This document shows positions 30,211 to 38,592 of a stretch of DNA of 45,976 nucleotides, piece after piece. Each line of letters begins with the position of its first letter. Position 1 is the first letter of the stretch. The DNA lies in the NCBI GenBank assembly GCA_029067355.1, contig JAIEEQ010000079.1, positions 1 through 45,976 on the forward strand, read 5' to 3'. Made by a program: the position numbers and the translations under genes. This DNA is from Anaeroplasmataceae bacterium. Lineage in GTDB: Bacteria; Bacillota_I; Bacilli_A; Acholeplasmatales; Anaeroplasmataceae. The notes beneath the pieces are model-generated. The model did no database searches, had not been told where the DNA came from, and saw only the letters and a list, made by a program, of their open reading frames with translations.

Positions 30211-31903
30211 TATTATCATCTCCAAAATACTTTAGCACCATTCTAGAATATACTTTTGCATACCGATACTGAGTTAAAGCATATTCTCCAAATTCTACCC
30301 CTAGCATACGTTTATATTCACACCAATTGCTCCAAAGAAGTCCACAAATAGCAACATAGGCATAAATTTTATATCGTATATTTTCTTCACATTCATTACA
30401 AAAATATATATCAATTATTTTGTCAATATACTCCTTGTCGTATCCTGCATAGATAGCAAACATTGCTAAGTCTACATGAACATCCTGCATTCCTGCATAT
30501 TCCCAATCAATCAACCGAATATTTCCATCAGGGTCAATTAAGAAATTATCTGGAACCGCATCTATATGAGTCAGATAATGTGGAGCATTGAATTGCTCAA
30601 TAATTTTTCTAAGCTTTAAAATATTACGCTTCACTTCTTTGTAATCCTTAAAAAGAGATTGATGATTAAAAAGCTCTTCATAGTATTCAATTTGAGAATA
30701 TAAATCGAAGGCGTGATCAACAATGATCTTTTTCTCATGAAACTTTCTTAAAAAGGGAATACACCTTTCCAAATCTTCCTTGTCAAACGGATTACAAACT
30801 TGTGTTTGATTGATAAATTTTGTAATCTTAACCCCGTTTTCTGGATTGAAAAATATAATCTCATCAGAAATTTTCAATGGATTTACTTTCGCATACACCT
30901 GATGTTCTTGATGGCGATTGATCAGCTTGTCCGTTCCCTCTCCAGGTATCCTCATAATATATTTATCTTGAGCTACTTCAAATAAAAAGGATCGATTTGT
31001 CATTCCTTTCTTTAAAGTAGAAACATTTTTAATATCCTTTACATCAATATGAAAGCATTCCTTAATTAAATCTATATGCTCATTTTTTAAGCTTTCTGAT
31101 TCTTGATCTATTTTGCGAAGCTGTTCATAGGTGTTTATCTCAAAGAAACAATCTTTATGAATAATCTTACTTGCTATTTTAAAGGATTTTTGATCCAAAA
31201 GAGAATCCTCCCAAAAGCTAAATTCATTTGAGGATACAGCACGCAAGTTAGAAACAAGAGCCTTTGCATCCAAATTATTAATATAAGCTAACCCAACTGC
31301 GTTTAAGAAGATATTTTTTCCTTTTATTAAAAAGCCTTTTTCATCAATATAGTAAAAGCCGCGTTTACTCTTTTCATCAGAAAGCATATACCATGAATCA
31401 TTTTCTAATGTGCTAAATGGATTTTCATAAAAATATAAATCTCCTGGAACAATATAAGAATTCCCAATCAAATGAGAAGCAAGAAATAAACTCTTACTGT
31501 TGGAATCTTTATAATATTCATTATTCACAAGAAGCTTCAAATTATACTTATCAATTAAATATTCAAATTTTTCTTTCATAAATCCAACAACAATGGTAAT
31601 ATCTTTTATACCCACTTCATGAAGCTGATGAATTAATCTTTCAATTAGCACTTCTTTTTTTATTGTTAAAAGAGCCTTCGGCGTTTGATTAATTGGTATC
31701 ATTCTCAATCCAAAACCAGCAGCCAATATGATTGCGTTTTTTACAAGGTAGTTTGAATTATCTATGTTGGAATGCTTCATATCTAAATTTTTAATAATTT
31801 GATTAACCTTTCCTAAGGAGAATCCTGTTAATTCAGATAGTTCTCTTTGTGTATATCTACCCGTTATCAAAAGCTTATAGATCTCAAATTCACTTTTGTT
31901 CAT
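30197..31903 (-). CDS. HTH + nucleotidyltransferase + choline kinase fusion
   Basis: 568 aa. Residues 1-45 form a winged helix (YTQRELSELTGFSLGKVNQI); 53-270 a LicC-like nucleotidyltransferase (ILAAGFGLR, PKALL, PGDLYFY); 275-560 a choline/ethanolamine kinase of the APH fold (LicA type) with HIDAVPDNFLID (catalytic Asp, Asn) and IDWEYAGMQD (metal-binding Asp). One protein can thus phosphorylate choline and activate it with CTP, and the HTH may tie it to gene control. In the nucleotidyltransferase PGDLYFY replaces the more usual DGD motif. First gene of the operon, with a consensus promoter. Confidence 0.85.
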   Translation of the reverse strand: MNKSEFEIYKLLITGRYTQRELSELTGFSLGKVNQIIKNLDMKHSNIDNSNYLVKNAIILAAGFGLRMIPINQTPKALLTIKKEVLIERLIHQLHEVGIKDITIVVGFMKEKFEYLIDKYNLKLLVNNEYYKDSNSKSLFLASHLIGNSYIVPGDLYFYENPFSTLENDSWYMLSDEKSKRGFYYIDEKGFLIKGKNIFLNAVGLAYINNLDAKALVSNLRAVSSNEFSFWEDSLLDQKSFKIASKIIHKDCFFEINTYEQLRKIDQESESLKNEHIDLIKECFHIDVKDIKNVSTLKKGMTNRSFLFEVAQDKYIMRIPGEGTDKLINRHQEHQVYAKVNPLKISDEIIFFNPENGVKITKFINQTQVCNPFDKEDLERCIPFLRKFHEKKIIVDHAFDLYSQIEYYEELFNHQSLFKDYKEVKRNILKLRKIIEQFNAPHYLTHIDAVPDNFLIDPDGNIRLIDWEYAGMQDVHVDLAMFAIYAGYDKEYIDKIIDIYFCNECEENIRYKIYAYVAICGLLWSNWCEYKRMLGVEFGEYALTQYRYAKVYSRMVLKYFGDDNNGKN

Positions 31904-31933
31904 TTTGTGAGCCTCCGTTGTTTATTTTTGAAC

Positions 31934-31962
31934 ATTATATCATAAAAAACCCTTATAGTCAA
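31934..31962 (-). promoter_or_regulatory. Promoter of the phosphocholine operon
   Basis: TTGACT (31957-31962), 17 bases, TATAAT (31934-31939) on the minus strand. Confidence 0.85.
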
Positions 31963-31980
31963 ACCTAGATTTATATAGGG
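31944..31980 (-). terminator. licD terminator overlapping the next promoter
   Basis: AACCCTATATA pairs with TATAAGGGTT and is followed by TTTTTT on the minus strand; its second arm lies inside the spacer of the next promoter, so the end of licD and the start of the licC/A operon are interlocked. Confidence 0.65.
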
Positions 31981-32790
31981 TTACTTCTTATAAAGCTTAT
32001 AAAAGTGGTGTCCAACACGCTCGTTTTCTGGAGGAAGCTTCATATAATCTCCATAGGTCTTTGTCAAAATATGGTCATATTCCTTTGGTATAAAGTACAT
32101 ACCACCTTCAAAGCTATGCTTTATAAGCTCCTGAAATATTTTCTTTTCAAAAAATTTGCCATCTGCCGCATACCATGCAGGACAACCAACATAATTGGAG
32201 GTAGCGTAATCCTTTGTGGCAATAATGCGGTCTATTTTTTTAAAATAATGCTTCTTCCCCATAAGAGTTGCCCATTTCCAAATGAAAAATTTAGCCAGTC
32301 TTCTTATAAACTTAGGATCCTTAACTAATTTTTTTCTTCCAGCCATAAAGCATAAGGAGCCTAAATATTTAATTTTCTTTTCATATTTTAAACATTCCTT
32401 TAAAGTTACTCCCATTCCATCCAAAGGATATACATCAATAAATGCACCAATTCCATAATCCTCTACATAGTTTGATTGAATGATATAATCTGTATTTGAT
32501 ATACGTGCTATCATATAAGGATACTTTTCATTAACCTCTTTAGTAAAGAGCTTTAATTTCCCATTGTATTCCTGTTTCATATATTCCATTAGCTTATCAT
32601 AATCTGGACGTGGCATCATAATATCAAGATCATCATCCCAGGGAATGAAACCATTATGTCTAACTGCACCAATTAATGTTCCATAAATCAAAAAATATTG
32701 AAATCCCTTTTCTTCACAAATTGTAGCAATTTCATCAAGTATTTCTACTGATAGTCTTTGAACCTCTTTTATATCCTTGACTTCTTCCAT
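31981..32790 (-). CDS. licD: LicD-family phosphocholine transferase
   Basis: 269 aa from ATG 32788-32790 (AGGTGA upstream). LicD signature: FLIYGTLIGAVRHNGFIPWDDDLDIMM (shown in the parts GTLIGAVRHNG and PWDDDLDI), nucleotidyltransferase-like Asp pair for metal. Transfers phosphocholine from CDP-choline to a surface sugar, in pneumococcus GalNAc of teichoic acids. Just upstream of the operon that makes CDP-choline, so the set is complete here: uptake, kinase, cytidylyltransferase, transferase. Confidence 0.9.
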   Translation of the reverse strand: MEEVKDIKEVQRLSVEILDEIATICEEKGFQYFLIYGTLIGAVRHNGFIPWDDDLDIMMPRPDYDKLMEYMKQEYNGKLKLFTKEVNEKYPYMIARISNTDYIIQSNYVEDYGIGAFIDVYPLDGMGVTLKECLKYEKKIKYLGSLCFMAGRKKLVKDPKFIRRLAKFFIWKWATLMGKKHYFKKIDRIIATKDYATSNYVGCPAWYAADGKFFEKKIFQELIKHSFEGGMYFIPKEYDHILTKTYGDYMKLPPENERVGHHFYKLYKK

Positions 32791-32919
32791 ATATATCACC
32801 TAGTAAAATCAATTTTCATTGATAAATTTATTTAAAATAAAAATCAGCTTTGCTGTTTCAAACCACTCAAATGAGTCTAGTTTTTTTAGCGCTTCTTCCT
32901 TCATTTGAATTCGATTTTT

Positions 32920-33741
32920 TTATTCAGACGATTTTAGCTCATTTAAAATTTCTTTTATACTTTGAAAGGTAAATGTTGGTTTAATATTTCCATTTACAAT
33001 GTCATCCACCGCTGCCTCTCCAGATAGAACACATACCGCGGTAACATTAGAATTAATTCCAGTAGCAATGTCAGTGTAAAGTCGATCTCCAACAACCACA
33101 GTTTCTTCCTTATTACAAGAAAACTTATCCATTGCCAAATCCACCATTAAAGAGTTTGGTTTCCCAATGTACAATGGTTGTTGTCCTGTGGCATTGGTAA
33201 GCATTTGACATATTGATCCACAATCTGGAATAAAACCAAAATGAACGGGACAAGCCAAATCTGGATTGGTTGCAATAAAAGGTAATTTCCTAGTAAGCAG
33301 TTCAGAGGTTTTTCTAAGCTTTTCGCTTGTAAGCTCTGTATCAAAGCCAACAAGGACAGCATCAATATCCTCTTCTACATCAGTAGAAACATGGATTTTT
33401 CCCTCACATAATTCTTTAATAAGAGAATCTGTTCCTTGAACATAGATTTTCTTGTTTTTATACTTGTCCTGTAAATAAACAATGCTAGCTTGTGTGGAGG
33501 TGAAAAAATCCTCCTTTGTTGCCTCTATGCCCATAGTTCTTAGCTTGCAAACATAGTCTTCTACGGAACGAGAAGAATTATTCGTAATAAAAACATATTG
33601 AATTTCATTTTCTTTTAAATAGGATAAAAACTCTTTTGTTCCATCAAATAGCGTGTTTTCATTATAGATAGTTCCATCCATATCTAGCAGAAATAATTTT
33701 TTATGCTTCAAATCTGTTGCGGGTTTACCAAAAAAATCCAT
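32920..33741 (-). CDS. HAD-family phosphatase (NagD-like)
   Basis: 273 aa. HAD motif I LLDMDGTIYN, motif II FITNNSS, motif III lysine in YIGKPN, motif IV VVGDRLYTDI, with the C2a cap of the NagD/4-nitrophenylphosphatase group. Four bases after the nucleotidyltransferase gene and in one operon with a glycerol-1-phosphate dehydrogenase homologue. In the CDP-2-glycerol pathway of pneumococcal capsules (Gtp1-Gtp2-Gtp3) a HAD phosphatase of this kind makes dihydroxyacetone; the same role is possible here. A general phosphoglycerol phosphatase is the alternative. Confidence 0.75.
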   Translation of the reverse strand: MDFFGKPATDLKHKKLFLLDMDGTIYNENTLFDGTKEFLSYLKENEIQYVFITNNSSRSVEDYVCKLRTMGIEATKEDFFTSTQASIVYLQDKYKNKKIYVQGTDSLIKELCEGKIHVSTDVEEDIDAVLVGFDTELTSEKLRKTSELLTRKLPFIATNPDLACPVHFGFIPDCGSICQMLTNATGQQPLYIGKPNSLMVDLAMDKFSCNKEETVVVGDRLYTDIATGINSNVTAVCVLSGEAAVDDIVNGNIKPTFTFQSIKEILNELKSSE

Positions 33742-33745
33742 AAGA

Positions 33746-34453
33746 TTACTCCCTGAATAGATTTTCAGCAGCAGCTAAGTCGTCATGATTGTCAATTTCT
33801 AGCCAACGTCCCTTTAGTGGACAGGCTTTAAAATTCACTTCGCCTAAAACATCATGTAAGGCAACCTCACTCCAAAGCTTAAGTTCTGTTTTATCTTCAA
33901 TATATTCCCTACACTTTTTGAAGAAGACTTCTCCCGCTGAAGGAGAAAACTTGTATACATCTATGGAAACTCCTAAGGCTTCCTCTGGAGAAATTTGCTT
34001 AGAAATATGAGATAAAACACCATTACTCTCTGTTACCTTCATAGATTCTTCAATGTACTTCCCAATCTCAACAACAATCGCATTCTCATAAGGACATGCA
34101 AGAAGTTCCTGAATGACAGAGGCATCATAGAAAACATCAGCATTCATCATAAGAAATGCTTCTCCCTTTAGGATATCCTTTGCCAGATAAGCAGAATACA
34201 TATTGTTTGTGTTCGCATAATCTACACTGCGAATAAACTGAATGCCAGAAAAATTAGAAGAAACTGCCTCTTCCAAAACCTCTGCCTTATACCCAGAAAT
34301 AATCGTTATATCTGTTATCCCATTTTCATGTAAATTTTCAATTTGCTTAAATAGAATTGGTTTTCCATTTACAGGCACCATAGACTTTGGACAATGGTCT
34401 GTTATAGGTGCCAATCTAGATCCTAATCCAGCTGCTAAAATTAATGCTTTCAT
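33746..34453 (-). CDS. Nucleotidyltransferase for glycerol or sugar phosphate
   Basis: 235 aa, ATG after GAGGAGG. Motifs ILAAGLGSRLAP, CPKSMVPVNGKP, MNADVFYD (metal site) and WLEIDNHDDL near the end mark the sugar-phosphate/alcohol-phosphate nucleotidyltransferase fold. Its place between the glycerol-1-phosphate dehydrogenase homologue and the HAD gene, one base after the former, suggests it makes a CDP-glycerol-type donor (CDP-1- or CDP-2-glycerol). NTP choice is not visible. Confidence 0.75.
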   Translation of the reverse strand: MKALILAAGLGSRLAPITDHCPKSMVPVNGKPILFKQIENLHENGITDITIISGYKAEVLEEAVSSNFSGIQFIRSVDYANTNNMYSAYLAKDILKGEAFLMMNADVFYDASVIQELLACPYENAIVVEIGKYIEESMKVTESNGVLSHISKQISPEEALGVSIDVYKFSPSAGEVFFKKCREYIEDKTELKLWSEVALHDVLGEVNFKACPLKGRWLEIDNHDDLAAAENLFRE

Positions 34454-34454
34454 T

Positions 34455-35471
34455 TTAATATGCCTCCTCGATTTGCTTATATATTGCTTCTATCTTTTCT
34501 CTTGTTAGTTCTATTTCATTTAAAATGGTATATCGATTTGGACGAGTAAATCGCGCCTTCAGCCAAGCATCAATAAAGATTTCCTTTGAAATTCCTAATG
34601 CGGATGGCCGTACATCTATTTCGTTATACTTCAAAAATCGTACAAGCTTGTTGAAATTTTGATTTTGCAGAATTGAGCTTACCAAAGCTCCAAGTCCAAC
34701 CAAGTATCCGTGCAATACCTGAATCTGCGGATAATGTGCCACAATAGCGTGATTAAACAGATGCTCTGAGCCACTACATGGTCTAGTATTTCCCTTAAGC
34801 TCCATCGCAACTCCAGATAAAACAATAGATTCACAAGTGATCTTAATTTTCAAATCCTCATCAATAGTTTCAGGTAAATTGAACAAGCTCCAAAATGAAT
34901 TAGAGGAAATCATTTTTGCCACATCATCAGTCTTTTCTTTTCCTCTTTTAATTGCCAAATCCCAATCATATAAAGCAGTATAATTGGAAAGAATGTCACA
35001 TATTCCTGCCTTTAAATATTTTTTTGGAGAGTTCTTAATTAAATCAATATCAATAACTACCACATCAGGTGATTTGGATGGTAGACCATCTGTACGTTCA
35101 CCATCAAATTTTAAAACAGAGGTGTTTGAGCATACTCCATCATTAGAAATAATCGTTGGTATTGATATAAGCTTCTTCTCGCTATACTTAGCTGCCAGCT
35201 TACAGGTGTCATTTACTGTTCCTCCGCCTATGGAAACAAGACATTCATAATAGTTTACGATTAAATGCTTAGAAAGAGTCAGCGCTTCTTCAACTCTATA
35301 ATCCTGAACAAAATACAAATCACAGTTCTCAAATACTACTTTTTGTTCAATTTCTTTTTTAAATAAAGTGTAGATGTCTTCACTACTGACTACCAAAACC
35401 TTTTCAAAATTTTTTAGTAGTTCTTTTAAAGTATCCCAAGCATTATGTTCAATTATAATCTGCTTATTCAT
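34455..35471 (-). CDS. sn-Glycerol-1-phosphate dehydrogenase family (AraM/EgsA-like)
   Basis: 338 aa. NAD-binding GGGTVNDTCK; metal ligands and active site near DGVCSNTSVL, CDILSNYTALYDW, RPCSGSEHLFNH and QVLHGYLVGLG, typical of the iron-containing alcohol dehydrogenase branch with G1P dehydrogenases. Reduces dihydroxyacetone phosphate (or dihydroxyacetone in Gtp2-like enzymes). First gene of the three-gene set; ATG after AGGAAG with a TATAAT -10 upstream. In bacteria AraM makes archaeal-type G1P, so a lipid role is possible, but the neighbours favour a CDP-glycerol donor. Confidence 0.8.
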   Translation of the reverse strand: MNKQIIIEHNAWDTLKELLKNFEKVLVVSSEDIYTLFKKEIEQKVVFENCDLYFVQDYRVEEALTLSKHLIVNYYECLVSIGGGTVNDTCKLAAKYSEKKLISIPTIISNDGVCSNTSVLKFDGERTDGLPSKSPDVVVIDIDLIKNSPKKYLKAGICDILSNYTALYDWDLAIKRGKEKTDDVAKMISSNSFWSLFNLPETIDEDLKIKITCESIVLSGVAMELKGNTRPCSGSEHLFNHAIVAHYPQIQVLHGYLVGLGALVSSILQNQNFNKLVRFLKYNEIDVRPSALGISKEIFIDAWLKARFTRPNRYTILNEIELTREKIEAIYKQIEEAY

Positions 35472-35496
35472 GAATCTTCACTTCCTAACAATCCTT

Positions 35497-35530
35497 ATTA
35501 TACACTACTTTTATTTAGAATTCGATAATA
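35497..35530 (-). promoter_or_regulatory. Probable promoter of the CDP-glycerol-type operon
   Basis: TATAAT (35497-35502) on the minus strand with a weak -35 (TCGAAT) 17 bases upstream, 25 bases before the start codon. Confidence 0.5.
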
Positions 35531-35540
35531 AATTTAAATC

Positions 35541-37322
35541 CTATTCTACGGTAACGCTTTTTGCCAGGTTCTTCGGCTTATCTACATCATTGCCCTTTAA
35601 TGTTGCTGAATAATAGGCAAGAAGTTGCGTTACAGCAACACTAACTAATGGAGATAGATAATGAGCAACATCTGGAACAATAAAATCATCTTCACCTTCA
35701 GATAAAGTTTCCATAGAGATAACCACTGGCAAAGCTCCACGAGAAACGGTTTCCGCCAAATTAGAACGCACAATTGCGTTTGTGTTTTCCTGAGTGCAGA
35801 TTGCAATTACAGGAGTTCCTTCAGTGATTAACGCAATAGACCCATGCTTTAGCTCTCCTGAAGAAAAGGCCTCTGTATGAATATACGCAATTTCCTTAAG
35901 CTTTAGTGCAGATTCCAAGCAAGCCCAATAATCAATCCCTCTTCCAATATAGAAAATATCATTAGCATCTTTTAATTTTTCTGCGATTTGCTTGATAACT
36001 CCCTTTTGATCTAAGATTTTTTCTATTGCTAAAGCAATTCTATTCAAATTGGTTTTTAAATTCGTTATCTTATGCGTTAAGGCTTTTGCCAAGATAGCAC
36101 AAACAACCACCTGTGCCATATAAGACTTTGTTGATGCAACCGCAATTTCTGTACCCGCACAAATATCCAAAGTATAGTCCGCAATTGAATTCATTGTAGA
36201 GGTCTTGGAGTTTGTAATGGCTATTGCTGGAAACCCTTGAGCTTTAAACTTTTTCATTACAGCAATACTATCTGCTGTTTCTCCAGATTGACTCAAATAA
36301 ATGAAAACCGGTTTGTCTTTAATTAAAGGCGTTGAATAAACTAATTCAGAGGCTACAAAAACCTCACTAGGAATCCCGCATAGTTTTTCAAAATAATATT
36401 TTGCCATATAGGATGCATACATTGAAGTTCCACAAGCAACAAAGTTAATTTTATCACACGAAAGAATGACATCAATAATTTCTTTATCTATATTGATTTC
36501 TTCTTCCACAAAATAGTTAGATACAAGATTCCTAATCACACCAGGCTGTTCATGAATTTCCTTTAGCATATAATGCTCAAAGCTTCCCTTTGAAATTTCA
36601 TCTATACTGATATTCATTGGAACTGCCTGATATTCTGCTGGCACTCCCATAATATCATACAAAGAAAATCCATCCTTTCTTATTTCCGCAAAGGTTAAAT
36701 CCTGCATAATAATGTAGGAATCACAATGACCTGCAAGAGGTATAACATCACTTGCTAAAATAAATTCATGCTCAGAAATTCCAATATGCATTGGAGCCTT
36801 ATTCTTACATACATAAAGCCTATCTGGAGTATGATCATCAATTAATAAGAAGGCATAGGATCCTTCTAGCTTACTCATTGTTTTTCTTATCGCATCTCTT
36901 ATAGAAAGGCTGCGAGAATAAAGTTCAATCAGATTAACGATTACCTCAGTATCTGTTTCACTTACAAAGGTTATCTCCTTTAGATAATCTGCCTTTATTT
37001 TTTTAAAATTATCTATAACTCCATTGTGAACAATGGTAAATCGCTTGTTTTGAGATTGATGAGGGTGAGAATTGATTTGATTCGGCTTGCCATGTGTTGC
37101 CCACCTCGTATGTCCAATCCCTAGAGTAGACTGAATTGTTGGATCAATAATCATTTCCAAATGAGAAACTCTTCCCTTATCTTTAAAAATATGAACTTTC
37201 TTCTGATTATTCAAAAGAGCTATACCAGCAGAATCATATCCCCTATATTCTAACTGCTTAAGACCATGAACAATAACCTCTTTTGCTTGTTTTTTTCCAA
37301 TATATCCAATGATTCCACACAT
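35541..37322 (-). CDS. glmS: Glutamine-fructose-6-phosphate aminotransferase
   Basis: 593 aa from ATG 37320-37322 (GGGAG upstream; the longer frame only adds MGVSL). Begins MCGIIGYIG with the nucleophile Cys at residue 2, so the start is firm. Glutaminase domain (GHTRWATHGKPN, HNGVIDN), then two SIS sugar isomerase domains (VACGTSMYASYMAKYYFE, SQSGETADS), ending in KNLAKSVTVE as in all GlmS proteins. Makes glucosamine-6-phosphate. There is no room for a glmS ribozyme: the gene follows glmU by about 15 bases in one operon. Confidence 0.95.
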   Translation of the reverse strand: MCGIIGYIGKKQAKEVIVHGLKQLEYRGYDSAGIALLNNQKKVHIFKDKGRVSHLEMIIDPTIQSTLGIGHTRWATHGKPNQINSHPHQSQNKRFTIVHNGVIDNFKKIKADYLKEITFVSETDTEVIVNLIELYSRSLSIRDAIRKTMSKLEGSYAFLLIDDHTPDRLYVCKNKAPMHIGISEHEFILASDVIPLAGHCDSYIIMQDLTFAEIRKDGFSLYDIMGVPAEYQAVPMNISIDEISKGSFEHYMLKEIHEQPGVIRNLVSNYFVEEEINIDKEIIDVILSCDKINFVACGTSMYASYMAKYYFEKLCGIPSEVFVASELVYSTPLIKDKPVFIYLSQSGETADSIAVMKKFKAQGFPAIAITNSKTSTMNSIADYTLDICAGTEIAVASTKSYMAQVVVCAILAKALTHKITNLKTNLNRIALAIEKILDQKGVIKQIAEKLKDANDIFYIGRGIDYWACLESALKLKEIAYIHTEAFSSGELKHGSIALITEGTPVIAICTQENTNAIVRSNLAETVSRGALPVVISMETLSEGEDDFIVPDVAHYLSPLVSVAVTQLLAYYSATLKGNDVDKPKNLAKSVTVE

Positions 37323-37337
37323 AAGGCTCACTCCCAA

Positions 37338-38591
37338 CTATTTTTTAAAACCATATTTTGAGGCATATCCTGGCTTGGTAACTTGCTTAGCTCTTGCGAT
37401 TGCAAAAGCTCCCTCTTCTACATCAGAAGTAATCGTAGATCCCGCTGCAATGAAGCTTTCATCTTCTATGTTGATTGGGGCTATCAAGTTAGAATTACAG
37501 CCAATAAAAACATCATTTCCTATTGTTGTTCTATATTTGTTCTTTCCATCATAGTTCACTGTTACACATCCACAACCCCAATTTACATGATCTCCACAGG
37601 TCGTATCTCCAATATAGGTCAAGTGGGCAACATTTGTTTTGGTTCCCAGTACTGAATTCTTTATTTCAACGAAATTCCCAATTCTATCTTTTTCACCAAT
37701 GATGCTATTCATACGAATATGAGCAAAAGGCCCCACTGTTGCATTACTACAAATTTTTGAATCTGAAACCACGGATTGAATACATGTAGCATTATCCTCT
37801 ATAATTGAATTTTCCAAGGTGGTATTGGGTCCAATCGTACTATTTTTTCCGATTTTCGTTTCTCCCCATAAATTACAGCCTGAATAAATAACTGTTCCAG
37901 CCCCTATTTCCACTTGTGAAGCTATTGTTGTAGAATTTGGATTTATGATTCTAACGCCATTTAATATGTGCTTTTTAAGAATGGTTTTTCTTACTTCCTC
38001 TTCTACACAGGATAAATCATATAAATCATTAACACTACTCAAATTAATAGAATCCTTAAATGTAAAGAATCCTATCTTTATTTTTTCCTCTAATGCTAGT
38101 AAAATATCTGTCATACCATATTCTTTTTTCTCTTCAGAAGAACATTGTTCTAGAACAGATAAAAAAATATTATTTCTAATACAATAAAAGTCCGTAGTTT
38201 CTTCCTTAATCTTTCCAATTGTAACATCATTATTTTCATTCAAATGAGTTGAAATCATCTGATTTAAAATTTCCTCATCTACTAAAGGTACATCTCCTGG
38301 CAAAATCAATGTATGTCCATCTTCTTTCAAAAATGAAGATGCACATTTTAAGGCATGTATCATACTAAAGGGTTCATTTTGAACAACATATTCAACTTGA
38401 TTCTTTAAAATATCCTGTAAAATTTCCTTTTCTTGTCCAACAACACAGATTACTTGATTTACCATACTTTTTTTTAAAGCATCAACAACATATTCTATCA
38501 TGGGCTTCTTTAATAAAGAAACTGCACACTTTGGCAATTCTGTGTTTAAACGAGATCCTTTTTCTGCTGCTAACACAATAGCATAATTCAT
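37338..38591 (-). CDS. glmU: Bifunctional GlmU, uridylyltransferase/acetyltransferase
   Basis: 417 aa from ATG 38589-38591 (AAGGAG upstream). N-terminal pyrophosphorylase begins MNYAIVLAAEKGSRLNTELPK: the nucleotide-binding loop normally reads LAAGxGTR, so Glu (codon GAA) takes a Gly position. LPGDVPL is the metal site. C-terminal left-handed beta-helix with hexapeptide repeats, VGPFAHIR and the acetyltransferase histidine region HLTYIGDT and NYDG. Shorter than the usual 450-460 aa. It joins glmM and glmS in one operon for UDP-GlcNAc. The N-terminal activity might be altered. Confidence 0.9.
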   Translation of the reverse strand: MNYAIVLAAEKGSRLNTELPKCAVSLLKKPMIEYVVDALKKSMVNQVICVVGQEKEILQDILKNQVEYVVQNEPFSMIHALKCASSFLKEDGHTLILPGDVPLVDEEILNQMISTHLNENNDVTIGKIKEETTDFYCIRNNIFLSVLEQCSSEEKKEYGMTDILLALEEKIKIGFFTFKDSINLSSVNDLYDLSCVEEEVRKTILKKHILNGVRIINPNSTTIASQVEIGAGTVIYSGCNLWGETKIGKNSTIGPNTTLENSIIEDNATCIQSVVSDSKICSNATVGPFAHIRMNSIIGEKDRIGNFVEIKNSVLGTKTNVAHLTYIGDTTCGDHVNWGCGCVTVNYDGKNKYRTTIGNDVFIGCNSNLIAPINIEDESFIAAGSTITSDVEEGAFAIARAKQVTKPGYASKYGFKK

Positions 38592-38592
38592 T

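Noticed and set aside
35541-37400. glmS ribozyme or riboswitch
   Set aside because: Only about 15 bases separate glmU and glmS; no space for the fold.
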